A stretch of 60,638 nucleotides of DNA from an uncultured beta proteobacterium (lineage in GTDB: Bacteria > Pseudomonadota > Gammaproteobacteria > Burkholderiales > Burkholderiaceae_C): the NCBI GenBank assembly GCA_903828235.1, contig CAIKLM010000023.1:1-60638 (forward strand), written 5' to 3'. Below the pieces are notes generated by a model that was not told where the DNA came from, ran no database searches, and saw only the letters and a program-made list of their open reading frames with translations. Positions 1 through 10,112 of this stretch are shown in pieces. Position 1 is the stretch's first letter; every line of letters begins with the position of its first letter. Made by a program: the position numbers and the translations under genes.

Positions 1-2
1 CG

Positions 3-2306
3 GCCGCCGGCGAGGCCGAGCCCAAGGCCGCCGAGCCGCCGGCCGCGGCGCCCGTGGCCCCGGCCGAGCCCGCCAAGGCCCCGGAGCCGCCCAAGCCCGT
101 GCTGCGCGTCGTCAAGGCCGCCGACCGGGCGGCCGAGGAGGCCGCCAAGCAGAGCGACCTCGAGCGCCGTCGCAAGGCCGCCGAGGAAGAGGCGCGCAAG
201 ATCCGCGAGATGATGAACCGGCCCAAGGGCGTGCTCGTGGCCAAGAAGCCCGAGGAGCCCAAGCCGGCGGAGGCCGCCCCCATCAAGGGCACGATCCACA
301 AGCCGGCCGCCAAGCCCGGCGCGCCGGGAGCCACCGCCGCGACCACGGCGGCCAAGCCGGGCGAGAAGAAGCAGGTCAAGAGCGAGAAGCTCAGCTCCAG
401 CTGGGCCGACGACGCCGCGAAGAAGCGCGCCGCGCTGAAGACGCGCGGCGACACCGGCGGCGGCCGCGCCGGCTGGCGCGCCCCCCGCGGCGGCTCGCGC
501 CGTGGCGATCGCGACGAGGGCGGCTATTCGGCCGAACCGCAGGCCGCGGTCGTGCAGGAGGTGCACGTGCCCGAGACCATCTCGGTGGCCGACCTGGCGC
601 ACAAGATGAGCGTCAAGGCCTCCGAGGTGATCAAGCAGCTGATGAAGCTGGGCCAGATGGTCACCATCAACCAGCAGCTCGACCAGGAGACGGCGATGAT
701 CGTCGTCGAGGAGATGGGCCACAAGGCGATGGCCGCCAAGCTCGACGACCCCGAGGCCTTCACCGAGGAGGAGGCCAAGCTCCACGAGGCCGAGGCGTTG
801 CCGCGGCCGCCGGTGGTCACCGTGATGGGCCACGTCGACCACGGCAAGACCTCGCTGCTGGACTACATCCGCCGAGCGCGGGTGGCGGCCGGCGAAGCCG
901 GCGGGATCACGCAGCACATCGGCGCCTACCATGTGGAGACACCGCGTGGCGTGATCACCTTCCTCGACACCCCCGGCCACGCCGCCTTCACGGCGATGCG
1001 CGCGCGCGGCGCCAAGGCCACCGACATCGTCATCCTGGTGGTGGCCGCCGACGACGGTGTGATGCCGCAGACGAAGGAAGCCATCAGCCACGCCAAGGCG
1101 GCGGGCGTGCCCATCGTGGTGGCGATGAACAAGATCGACAAGCCCGACGCCAACGTCGAGCGCGTCAAGAGCGAGCTGGTGGCCGAGGGCGTCGTGCCCG
1201 AGGACTTCGGCGGCGACTCGCCGTTCGTGCCCGTGTCGGCCAAGGTCGGCACCGGCGTCGACAGCCTGCTCGAGCAGGTGCTGCTGCAGGCCGAGGTGCT
1301 GGAGCTGAAGGCACCCACCGAGGCCGCGGCCAAGGGCATCGTCATCGAGGCCAAGCTCGACAAGGGCCGCGGCCCCGTGGCCACCGTGCTGGTGCAGAGC
1401 GGCACGCTCAGCAAGGGCGACGTCGTGCTGGCCGGCAGCAGCTATGGCCGCGTGCGTGCGATGCTCGACGAAGACGGCCACGCGACCGAGTCCGCCGGGC
1501 CCTCGATGCCGGTGGAGATCCAGGGCCTGACCGAGGTGCCGCAGGCCGGCGACGAGTTCATGGTGCTGGCCGACGAGCGCCGGGCGCGCGAGATCGCCAC
1601 GTTCCGCCAGGGCAAGTACCGCGAGGTCACGCTCAACAAGCGCCAGGCCGCCAAGCTCGAAGGCATGTTCGAGAACATGGGCGAGGGTCAAGCCCAAACC
1701 CTCGCGCTCATCGTCAAGGCCGACGTGCAGGGTTCGCAGGAGGCGCTGTCGCAGAGCCTGCTCAAGCTCAGCACACCCGAGGTGCGGGTGCAGATCGTGC
1801 ACGCTGCGGTCGGCGGCATCACCGAGAGCGACATCAACCTGGCCATCGCCTCGAAGGCCGTGGTCATCGGCTTCAACACGCGCGCCGACGCCGGTGCGCG
1901 CAAGCTGGCCGAGGGCAACGGCGTCGACGTCCGCTACTACAACATCATCTACGACGCCGTCGACGAGGTGAAGGCGGCCATGGGCGGCATGCTGGCGCCC
2001 GAGCAGCGCGAGGAGGTCATCGGCACCGCCGAGATCCGCACGGTGTTCGTGGCCAGCAAGATCGGCACGGTGGCGGGCTCCATGGTCACGGCCGGCATCG
2101 TGCGCCGCGACTGCCGCTTCCGCCTGCTGCGCGACAACGTGGTCATCTACACCGGCGAGGTGGAGGGTGTCCGCCGCTTCAAGGACGACGTGCGCGAGGT
2201 CAAGGAAGGCTTCGAGTGCGGCATCAAGCTGAAGAACGTCACCGACCTCAAGGAAGGCGACCAGCTGGAGTTCTTCGAAGTGAAGGAAGTGGCACGCACG
2301 CTGTAG
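3..2306 (+). CDS. infB: Translation initiation factor IF-2 (5' end cut by window edge)
   Basis: IF-2 is the GTPase that places initiator fMet-tRNA on the 30S subunit and promotes subunit joining. The reading frame is open from the first bases of the window, so the true start lies to the left. About 767 residues are visible. The first part is an Ala/Pro/Lys/Glu-rich linker, followed by an IF2-N subdomain ([16 protein letters not shown] region). The G domain has GHVDHGKT at about nt 827-850, DTPGH near nt 967 and NKID near nt 1129. The later beta-barrel and C1/C2 domains run to the stop. The product is full length at its C-terminus. It is followed by a strong hairpin and then rbfA, the usual nusA-infB-rbfA-truB order of Burkholderiales. 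Confidence 0.98.
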   Translation, partial: AAGEAEPKAAEPPAAAPVAPAEPAKAPEPPKPVLRVVKAADRAAEEAAKQSDLERRRKAAEEEARKIREMMNRPKGVLVAKKPEEPKPAEAAPIKGTIHKPAAKPGAPGATAATTAAKPGEKKQVKSEKLSSSWADDAAKKRAALKTRGDTGGGRAGWRAPRGGSRRGDRDEGGYSAEPQAAVVQEVHVPETISVADLAHKMSVKASEVIKQLMKLGQMVTINQQLDQETAMIVVEEMGHKAMAAKLDDPEAFTEEEAKLHEAEALPRPPVVTVMGHVDHGKTSLLDYIRRARVAAGEAGGITQHIGAYHVETPRGVITFLDTPGHAAFTAMRARGAKATDIVILVVAADDGVMPQTKEAISHAKAAGVPIVVAMNKIDKPDANVERVKSELVAEGVVPEDFGGDSPFVPVSAKVGTGVDSLLEQVLLQAEVLELKAPTEAAAKGIVIEAKLDKGRGPVATVLVQSGTLSKGDVVLAGSSYGRVRAMLDEDGHATESAGPSMPVEIQGLTEVPQAGDEFMVLADERRAREIATFRQGKYREVTLNKRQAAKLEGMFENMGEGQAQTLALIVKADVQGSQEALSQSLLKLSTPEVRVQIVHAAVGGITESDINLAIASKAVVIGFNTRADAGARKLAEGNGVDVRYYNIIYDAVDEVKAAMGGMLAPEQREEVIGTAEIRTVFVASKIGTVAGSMVTAGIVRRDCRFRLLRDNVVIYTGEVEGVRRFKDDVREVKEGFECGIKLKNVTDLKEGDQLEFFEVKEVARTL

Positions 2307-2329
2307 ACGGCGGCGCAGGTCTCTTCTGA

Positions 2330-2361
2330 AACCCCGCCGTTCCACCGGACGGCGGGGTTTT
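2330..2361 (+). terminator. Rho-independent terminator/attenuator between infB and rbfA
   Basis: The arms AACCCCGCCG (2330-2339) and CGGCGGGGTT (2350-2359) are perfectly complementary. The pairing can extend through T-A, T-G and C-G to leave a CACC loop. A TTTT run and further pyrimidines follow directly. The RBS and start of rbfA lie about 10 bases beyond, so this probably trims rather than ends transcription of the infB operon. Confidence 0.8.
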
Positions 2362-2377
2362 CTCTTGGAGCCATACG

Positions 2378-2740
2378 ATGCGACACAAGAAAGCCACCCC
2401 CAATCGCAGCTTCCGCGTCGCCGACCAGATCCAGCGCGACGTGGCGGAGCTCATCCGCGAGCTGAAGGACCCGCGCATCGGCCTGGTCACGATCAACAGC
2501 GTCGAGGTCTCGCCCGACTACGCGCACGCGAAGGTGTTCTTCTCGGTGCTGATCAGCGACGCCGCCGAGTGCGAGAAGGCGCTCAACGAGGCCGCCGGCT
2601 TCCTGCGCAACGGCCTGTTCAAGCGGCTGCAGATCCACACCGTGCCGACGCTGCACTTCCAGTTCGACAAGACCACCGAGCGCGCGGCCGACCTGTCCGC
2701 GCTGATCGCGCGCGCCAACGCCGTGCGCGCCAAGGAATGA
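2378..2740 (+). CDS. rbfA: 30S ribosome-binding factor A
   Basis: RbfA is a small KH-fold protein that binds the 30S subunit and helps mature the 5' end of 16S rRNA, notably during cold adaptation. The 120-residue product has the family's usual length and begins [19 protein letters not shown], with the conserved [17 protein letters not shown] segment and the [17 protein letters not shown] strand. The ATG is preceded at good spacing by GGAG (about nt 2366-2369), just after the infB terminator. The last codons overlap the ATGA start of truB, so the two are probably translationally coupled. Confidence 0.97.
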   Translation: MRHKKATPNRSFRVADQIQRDVAELIRELKDPRIGLVTINSVEVSPDYAHAKVFFSVLISDAAECEKALNEAAGFLRNGLFKRLQIHTVPTLHFQFDKTTERAADLSALIARANAVRAKE

Positions 2741-3743
2741 CTGCCCCCCGTAGCGCCTTTGGCGCTCCCCCCCAGGGGGGCGCCGCCAGCGGCCCGGCAG
2801 AGCCGGCTCCGCGGCGGCCGCTTGAGAGAGTGCCGCGCCGCCCGCTGCACGGAGTGCTGCTGCTCGACAAGCCCCTGGGCTGGAGCAGCAACGACGCGCT
2901 GCAGAAGGTGAAGGGCATGCTCCGTGCCGAGAAGGCCGGCCACACCGGCACGCTCGATCCGCTGGCCACGGGCCTGCTGCCGCTGTGCTTTGGCGCCGCC
3001 ACCAAGTTCAGCCAGGCGAGCCTGGATGCCGACAAGCGCTACACCGCCACGCTCAAGCTGGGCGAGCGCACCACGACGGGCGACCGCGAAGGCGAGCTCA
3101 CCCAGACCCGCCCCGTGGCCGTGGACCGCGCCGCGATCGAGGTCGCCTGCGCTCGCTTCACGGGCGCCATCGACCAGCTGCCGCCCATGCACAGCGCGCT
3201 CAAGCACGAGGGCCGCAAGCTCTACGACCTGGCGCGTGCCGGCGTGGAGGTGGAACGCACGCCGCGCCGCGTGACGATTCATGCCATCGACATCCTGCGC
3301 TGGCAGGCTGACGAACTCGTGATCGACGTGCGTTGCAGCAAGGGCACCTACATCCGCACGCTGGCCGAGGACCTCGGCGAGGCGCTCGGCTGCGGCGCCC
3401 ACCTGTCCGCGCTGCGCCGCACCGGCAGCGGCGGCCTCGACGTGGCCGAGGCCATCTCGATCGACGAACTGCAGGCCCTTGAGCCGGCCGCGCGCGAAGC
3501 CCGCCTGCGGCCGCCGCAGGTGCTGCTGGGCGACACCCCCGAGGTGCGCCTGCCCGCCGACGAGGCCGGCCGCTTCCTCACGGGCCTGCGTCGCCGCGTC
3601 GCGCTGGCCGACGCCCCGGCCGTCAAGGTGTTCGGCCCCGGCCCGCGCGACGACGGCGCCTTCCTCGGCACCGCCCACATCACCGCCGGCGAGTTGATTC
3701 CCGACCGCCTGCTCAGCCCCCTCGAAGTGCAAGGCAGCACCCC

Positions 3744-3747
<4 letters not shown>
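2737..3747 (+). CDS. truB: tRNA pseudouridine(55) synthase
   Basis: TruB makes pseudouridine 55 in the T-loop of elongator tRNAs and acts as a tRNA chaperone. The core is clear: [20 protein letters not shown], then [12 protein letters not shown] with the catalytic Asp, and the [15 protein letters not shown] motif further on. The start is uncertain. The ATG at 2737 overlaps the rbfA stop (ATGA) and gives 336 residues, but its first ~31 codons are made of a C/G-rich hairpin repeat. A GTG at 2830 ([15 protein letters not shown]) matches where E. coli-type TruB proteins begin and gives 305 residues. Neither has a good Shine-Dalgarno site. The 3' end overlaps typA by ATGA. Confidence 0.95.
2741..2830. 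repeat. C/G-rich multi-hairpin REP-like element inside the truB 5' end
   Basis: The segment carries AGCGCC-TTT-GGCGCT (2752-2766), then CCCCCC-A-GGGGGG (2768-2780), then a run of GCCGCC/GGC/CCGG complementary blocks to about 2820. This arrangement resembles the dispersed intergenic hairpin repeats I associate with Comamonadaceae and relatives; that association is from memory. No second copy is visible in this window. It reads through in frame as the N-terminal extension of TruB if translation starts at 2737. Confidence 0.55.
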
Positions 3748-5576
<1,829 letters not shown>

Positions 5577-5582
5577 TCCCCC

Positions 5583-6485
5583 ATGACGCGGGGGCAGGCC
5601 CTGGCCACGATGCTGGCCGTGACGCTGATGTGGAGCATCGCCGGCGTGGTCTCGCGCTGGCTCGACGGCGCCTCCGGCTTCGAGATCACCTTCTGGCGCA
5701 GCGCCTTCAACGCGCTGGCGCTGGTGGTGCTGCTGCTGGTGCTGCGCGGGCCGGCGCGCCTGTGGGCCACGCTGCGCGGCGGCGGCCGCGCGCTGTGGCT
5801 GTCGGGCGTGTGCTGGAGCGTGATGTTCACCGCCTTCATGGTGGCGCTCACGCTCACCTCGGTGGCCAACGTGCTGGTGACGATGGCACTGGGGCCGCTG
5901 TTCACGGCGCTGCTGTCGCGCGCGGCGCTGGGCCACCGCCTGGAGCCCCGCACCTGGGTGGCCATCGCGCTGGCCGGCGTGGGCATTGCCTGGATGCACG
6001 GCTCGGGCGTGCAGGGCGGTGACGCCCGGCAGTGGCTGGGCACCCTGGTGGCGCTGGCGGTGCCGGTGGCCGGCGCCATCAACTGGACCTTGCTGCAGCA
6101 CCTGAAGACGCGCGCCGCCGGCGGCGACGAGACCCAGGACATGCTGCCCGCCGTGCTGCTGGGCGCGCTGATCTCGGCCGCCGTCACGCTGCCGCTGGCC
6201 TGGCCGCTGCAGGCCACGCCGCACGACGTGGGCTGGCTGGCCATGCTGGGCGTGGTGCAGCTGGCCATCCCCTGCCTGCTGGCGGTGGCGGCGGCACGCG
6301 TGCTGTCGGGGCCCGAGATTTCGCTGCTGGCGCTGCTGGAGGTGGTGTTCGGCGTCGCGTGGGCCTGGCTGGGCGCGGGCGAGTCGCCCAGCCTCGCGGT
6401 GCTCGGCGGCGGCGCGCTGGTGCTGCTGGCGCTGGCGGGTAACGAGCTGCTGGCCCTGCGGCGCGCCCGCGCCGCGGTCGTTTGA
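5583..6485 (+). CDS. EamA/DMT-family inner-membrane transporter
   Basis: A 300-residue integral membrane protein with about ten hydrophobic segments arranged as two EamA repeats. Examples are MLAVTLMWSIAGVVSRWL, the segment rich in LALVVLLLVLRG, and VANVLVTMALGPLFTALLSR. The drug/metabolite transporter superfamily exports amino acids, nucleosides or other small metabolites. The substrate cannot be read from the sequence. The ATG is six bases after typA and it is probably co-transcribed. The final codons (RRARAAVV) form the first copy of a short direct repeat that continues past the stop. Confidence 0.85.
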   Translation: MTRGQALATMLAVTLMWSIAGVVSRWLDGASGFEITFWRSAFNALALVVLLLVLRGPARLWATLRGGGRALWLSGVCWSVMFTAFMVALTLTSVANVLVTMALGPLFTALLSRAALGHRLEPRTWVAIALAGVGIAWMHGSGVQGGDARQWLGTLVALAVPVAGAINWTLLQHLKTRAAGGDETQDMLPAVLLGALISAAVTLPLAWPLQATPHDVGWLAMLGVVQLAIPCLLAVAAARVLSGPEISLLALLEVVFGVAWAWLGAGESPSLAVLGGGALVLLALAGNELLALRRARAAVV

Positions 6486-6508
6486 AGAGGCGCGCCCGCG
6501 CCGCGGTC
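6460..6508. repeat. 20-bp direct repeat spanning the transporter stop codon
   Basis: GGCGCGCCCGCGCCGCGGTC occurs at 6460-6479 and again at 6489-6508, a 29-base offset. The first copy encodes the last residues of the transporter and the second lies just after its TGA. It looks like a small tandem duplication of the gene's 3' end. Confidence 0.8.
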
Positions 6509-6611
6509 CGCTGACGCGGCGCCACAGGGCAAGCCCCGGCCGCCCGGGCACCGCGGCGGTCTAGCATCCGCCGCATCGGCGCGTGCCAGGCGCGCCCTGG
6601 AGACCGTCCCC

Positions 6612-8306
6612 ATGAAGCAGCTCTCGGGCCTCGACGCGACCTTCCTGTACCTCGAGACGCCCGAGATGCCCATGCACGTGGGCGCGCTGCATCTGTTCGA
6701 GCTGCCGGCCGGCACGCGCGGCCGCTTCGTGACCCGGCTGCGCGAGCACGTGGCGTCGCGCCTGCCGGTCGCGCCGGTGCTGCGGCGCCGCCTGTGGTGG
6801 ATGCCGCTGAACATGGCCAACCCGGCCTGGGTGGACGCCGAGCCCGACCTGAAGCAGCACATCGTCGAGATCCGCCTGCCCCGGGTGGGCGGCCGCGCCG
6901 CCGGCATGCGCGAGCTCGAGGCGCAGGTCTCGGCGCTTCACCCGGTGCTGCTGGACCGCAGCCGCCCGCTGTGGAAGTTCCACGTGTTCGAGGGCCTGGC
7001 CCCCGGCCCCAACGGCGAGCGGCGCGTGGCGCTGTACACGCAGCTGCACCACGCCGCCGTCGACGGGCAGGCCGCGGTGGCGCTGGCCAACGCGCTGCTC
7101 GACACCACGCCCGAGCCGCGCCGGCTCGACCTGAAGCCCTCGGGCCGGGCCCGCACCTTCGAACTGGGCATGACGGAGATGCTGCGCGGCGTGCTGGGCC
7201 TTCAGGCGCAGAAGGTGGCCGCCATCGTGCGCAACCTGCCCGACACCGTGGGCACGCTGAAGGACGCCACCGTGCACGCCCTCGGCAGCAGTGCGCTGCT
7301 GGGCGGGCAGGGCGGCTCGCCCGGCAACCTGACGCTGGCGCCGCGCACGCCGATGAACGTGTCCGTCACCGGCACGCGCGCCTTCGCCACCGTGACGCTG
7401 CCGCTGCACGAGCTGCGCGCCCTGGGCCGCGTGCACGGCGCCACCGTCAACGACATGGTGCTCGCGGTGTGCAGCGGCGCGCTGCGGCGCTATCTGGCGC
7501 GCCACCGCAAGCTGCCGAAGAAGAGCCTGGTGGCGGCGGTGCCGATCTCGCTGCGCGAGAAGGGCGACACCACCGCCGACAACCAGGCCAGCATGAGCCT
7601 GATCAGCCTGGGCACGCACCTGGCGGATGCGGGCGCGCGGCTGGCGCACGTCGTGGCCGCGTCCTCGGCGATGAAGTCGACCATGGGCAGCCTGAAGAAG
7701 ATCCTGCCGACCGACTTCCCGTCGCTGGGCGTGCCCTGGCTGATGGAGGCCGCCGCCGCGCTGTACGGCAAGGCGCGCGTGGCCGACCGCATCCCGCAGG
7801 TGGCCAACGTCGTCATCAGCAACGTGCCGGGGCCGCCGGTGGCGCTGTACATGGCCGGCGCGCGCATGATCACCAACTACCCGGCCAGCATCGTGGTGCA
7901 CGGGATGGCGCTGAACATCACCGTGCAGAGCTACGGGCACTCGCTGGACTTCGGCCTGATGGCCGACGGCGCCGCCATGCCCGACGTGCGCGAGCTGGCC
8001 GAGGCCGTGGCCATCGCGTTCGACGACCTGCGCCTGCTGCCGCAGCCCGGCGAGCCCGGCCACGCCGACACGCCCGACGCCGCGACCGTGGCCCGTGCCG
8101 CCGGGCGCGCCGTGACGCAGGCGGCCCGGCAGGCGGCCACGAAGGCGGTGCGCGGCGCCGCCGGCGGCATCGGCCGCACCGTGGGCGGGCTGGTCAAGGG
8201 CGCCGTGGGCTCGGTGGTGGGCGCGGCGGTGGCCGGGTCGGTGAAGAAGGCGACGGCGCCACGCCGTCCGGGAAAGCCCGATCCTCGTGCCCGGGGCCGG
8301 GCCTGA
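6612..8306 (+). CDS. Wax ester synthase/diacylglycerol acyltransferase (WS/DGAT)
   Basis: WS/DGAT enzymes transfer a fatty acyl group from acyl-CoA to a fatty alcohol or diacylglycerol, forming storage wax esters or triacylglycerol at the cytoplasmic membrane. The N-terminus is diagnostic (LSGLDATFLYLETPEMPMHVG). The catalytic HHxxxDG motif is HHAAVDG at residues 146-152. The family's NDMVLAV and PLSIR-like segments follow (VPISLREKGD), then NVPGPPVALYMAGA. At 564 residues it is longer than the usual ~460. The extra ~90 C-terminal residues are Ala/Gly/Lys-rich, with AGG and GxxxG-like spacing and a basic end. GGAGA lies upstream of the ATG. Two hydrolase genes follow closely, consistent with a lipid-ester operon. 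Confidence 0.9.
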   Translation: MKQLSGLDATFLYLETPEMPMHVGALHLFELPAGTRGRFVTRLREHVASRLPVAPVLRRRLWWMPLNMANPAWVDAEPDLKQHIVEIRLPRVGGRAAGMRELEAQVSALHPVLLDRSRPLWKFHVFEGLAPGPNGERRVALYTQLHHAAVDGQAAVALANALLDTTPEPRRLDLKPSGRARTFELGMTEMLRGVLGLQAQKVAAIVRNLPDTVGTLKDATVHALGSSALLGGQGGSPGNLTLAPRTPMNVSVTGTRAFATVTLPLHELRALGRVHGATVNDMVLAVCSGALRRYLARHRKLPKKSLVAAVPISLREKGDTTADNQASMSLISLGTHLADAGARLAHVVAASSAMKSTMGSLKKILPTDFPSLGVPWLMEAAAALYGKARVADRIPQVANVVISNVPGPPVALYMAGARMITNYPASIVVHGMALNITVQSYGHSLDFGLMADGAAMPDVRELAEAVAIAFDDLRLLPQPGEPGHADTPDAATVARAAGRAVTQAARQAATKAVRGAAGGIGRTVGGLVKGAVGSVVGAAVAGSVKKATAPRRPGKPDPRARGRA

Positions 8307-8333
8307 GCGTCCGTTCGCATCCAGAATGCCCCG

Positions 8334-9164
8334 ATGCCCACTCGACGCGCCAAGCCCGCCCCAGACCCCTTCGCCCCGCTGCAGGCCGAGGAGCTGATCG
8401 CCGCGCCGGGCCCCTGGCAGCTGATGCTGGAGATGCGTGCGCCCTGGGAATACGCGGCGCTGCTGGCGGCCACGCCCTGGCTCACCCAGCTTCCGCAGGG
8501 CGACGGCCACCCGGTCATCGTCTTTCCGGGCCTGGGCGCCTCGGACGCCAGCACGCTGCCGCTGCGGCAGTTCCTGCGCCAGCGCGGCTACACGCCCTAC
8601 GCCTGGCAGCAGGGCTTCAACTTCGGGCCGCGCCACGGCGTGCTCGACGCCGCCCGCGCCCGCGTGCAGCACGTGGCCGAACGCCACGGCGAGACCGTCA
8701 GCCTGGTGGGCTGGAGCCTGGGCGGCATCTACGCGCGCGAGATCGCCAAGGAGCAGCCCGCGCTGGCGCGCTGCGTCGTCACGCTGGGCTCGCCCTTCGC
8801 GGGCCACCCGCGCGCCACCAACGCCTGGCGCTTCTACGAGCTCGTCAGCGGCCAGGCCGTGCACTCCGACGAGGAGCTGCTGGCGCAGATCCGCCAGCCG
8901 CCCGCGTGCCCCACCACCAGCATCTACAGCCGCACCGACGGCATCGTGGCCTGGCAGTGCAGCCTCAACGAGGCCGCGCCGCACACCGAGAACATCGAGG
9001 TGCACGCCAGCCACGTGGGCATGGGCCTGAACCCGCTGGCGCTGTACGTGCTGGCCGACCGGCTGGTGCAGCCGCCCGGGGCCTGGAAGCCCTTCGACGT
9101 GCGGGGCGCGCGGCGCTGGTTCTACAAGACCACGCACCACGGCCCGCTGGCCGCCGCCCGCTGA
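8334..9164 (+). CDS. Alpha/beta hydrolase (esterase/lipase-like)
   Basis: A 276-residue alpha/beta-hydrolase. The nucleophile elbow is GWSLGG with Ser128, preceded by the strand ETVSLV. The oxyanion region is VIVFPGLGASDAST. A conserved TLGSPF follows the nucleophile strand, as in lipases that resemble triacylglycerol lipase. A late His (HASHVGMG) could complete the triad with an Asp around SRTDGIVAW. It sits 27 bases after the WS/DGAT gene and overlaps the next hydrolase by ATGA, so a role in ester turnover is likely. The exact substrate is unknown. Confidence 0.85.
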   Translation: MPTRRAKPAPDPFAPLQAEELIAAPGPWQLMLEMRAPWEYAALLAATPWLTQLPQGDGHPVIVFPGLGASDASTLPLRQFLRQRGYTPYAWQQGFNFGPRHGVLDAARARVQHVAERHGETVSLVGWSLGGIYAREIAKEQPALARCVVTLGSPFAGHPRATNAWRFYELVSGQAVHSDEELLAQIRQPPACPTTSIYSRTDGIVAWQCSLNEAAPHTENIEVHASHVGMGLNPLALYVLADRLVQPPGAWKPFDVRGARRWFYKTTHHGPLAAAR

Positions 9165-10051
9165 TGCGGCTGGTGGTGGCCAACGGCACCGCCCTGGAGG
9201 TCGACGACCAGGGCCCGGCCGGCGCCGAGCCGGTGCTGCTGGTGATGGGCCTGGGCATGCAGCTCATTGCCTGGCCCGACGAGCTGGTGCAGCGGCTGCT
9301 GGCGCACGGTTTCCGCGTCATCCGCTTCGACAACCGCGACGCCGGCCTGAGCCAGGGCTTCGACGCGCTCGGCAAGCCCAACCTGGCCGCGGCCGGCATC
9401 CGCCACCTGCTGCACCTGCCCGTGAAGCCGCCGTACGCGCTGGCCGACATGGCCGCCGACACCGTGGGCCTGATCGACGCGCTGGGCCTGAATCGCGTGC
9501 ACCTGGTGGGCGCCTCGATGGGCGGCATGATCGCGCAGCACGTGGCGGCCCGGCACCCCGGGCGTGTGGCCAGCCTGGCGCTGCTGATGACCACCAGCGG
9601 CGCCCGCCACCTGCCGCAGCCGGGCTGGGAGCTGCGCGGGATGCTGATGCAGCGCCCCGACGGCCGCGACGCCGAGGCGGTGGTGGCGCACCTCGAGCGG
9701 CTGCTGCGTGCGATCGGCTCGCCCGCCTACCCGACCGAGCCCGAGCCGTTGCGCCAGCGCCTGCGCGCCACCGTGGCCCGTGCCTGGCGCCCGGCCGGCA
9801 CCGCGCGGCAGCTGGCGGCCGTGGTGGCCGACGGCGACCGGCGTGCGCTGCTGACGTCGATCACCGCGCCCACGGTCGTCGTCCACGGCGAGGCCGACCC
9901 GCTGGTGCCCGCGCAGGCCGGGTACGAGCTGGCGCGGCTGATCGCCCGTGCCGAGGCCGACTTCATCCCCGGCATGGGGCACGACCTGCCCCAGGCGCTG
10001 ATGCCGCGGCTGGCCGACCACATCGCGGCCAACGCGCGCCGGGCAGGGTGA
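9164..10051 (+). CDS. Alpha/beta hydrolase
   Basis: A 295-residue alpha/beta-hydrolase whose ATG overlaps the stop of the preceding hydrolase. The nucleophile elbow is GASMGG with Ser118, the oxyanion region is LLVMGLGMQLIAWP, and FDNRDAGLSQ is the typical strand-4 segment of this subgroup. The Asp of the triad is in HGEADPLVP and the His in GMGHDLP. Annotated relatives include lipases and aclacinomycin-methylesterase-like proteins, names that carry little functional information. Its position in a wax ester/triacylglycerol block suggests lipid ester hydrolysis. This is inference. Confidence 0.85.
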   Translation: MRLVVANGTALEVDDQGPAGAEPVLLVMGLGMQLIAWPDELVQRLLAHGFRVIRFDNRDAGLSQGFDALGKPNLAAAGIRHLLHLPVKPPYALADMAADTVGLIDALGLNRVHLVGASMGGMIAQHVAARHPGRVASLALLMTTSGARHLPQPGWELRGMLMQRPDGRDAEAVVAHLERLLRAIGSPAYPTEPEPLRQRLRATVARAWRPAGTARQLAAVVADGDRRALLTSITAPTVVVHGEADPLVPAQAGYELARLIARAEADFIPGMGHDLPQALMPRLADHIAANARRAG

Positions 10052-10112
10052 GCCAGCACGCGGCTTGCGGTCGGTCAGACGGCGGTCAGGCGGCGGCCGG
10101 CAAGATGCGCGC

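Noticed and set aside
6561..9140. An 859-residue minus-strand open frame opposite the WS/DGAT and hydrolase genes
   Set aside because: Same shadow pattern; no domain and no start signal.
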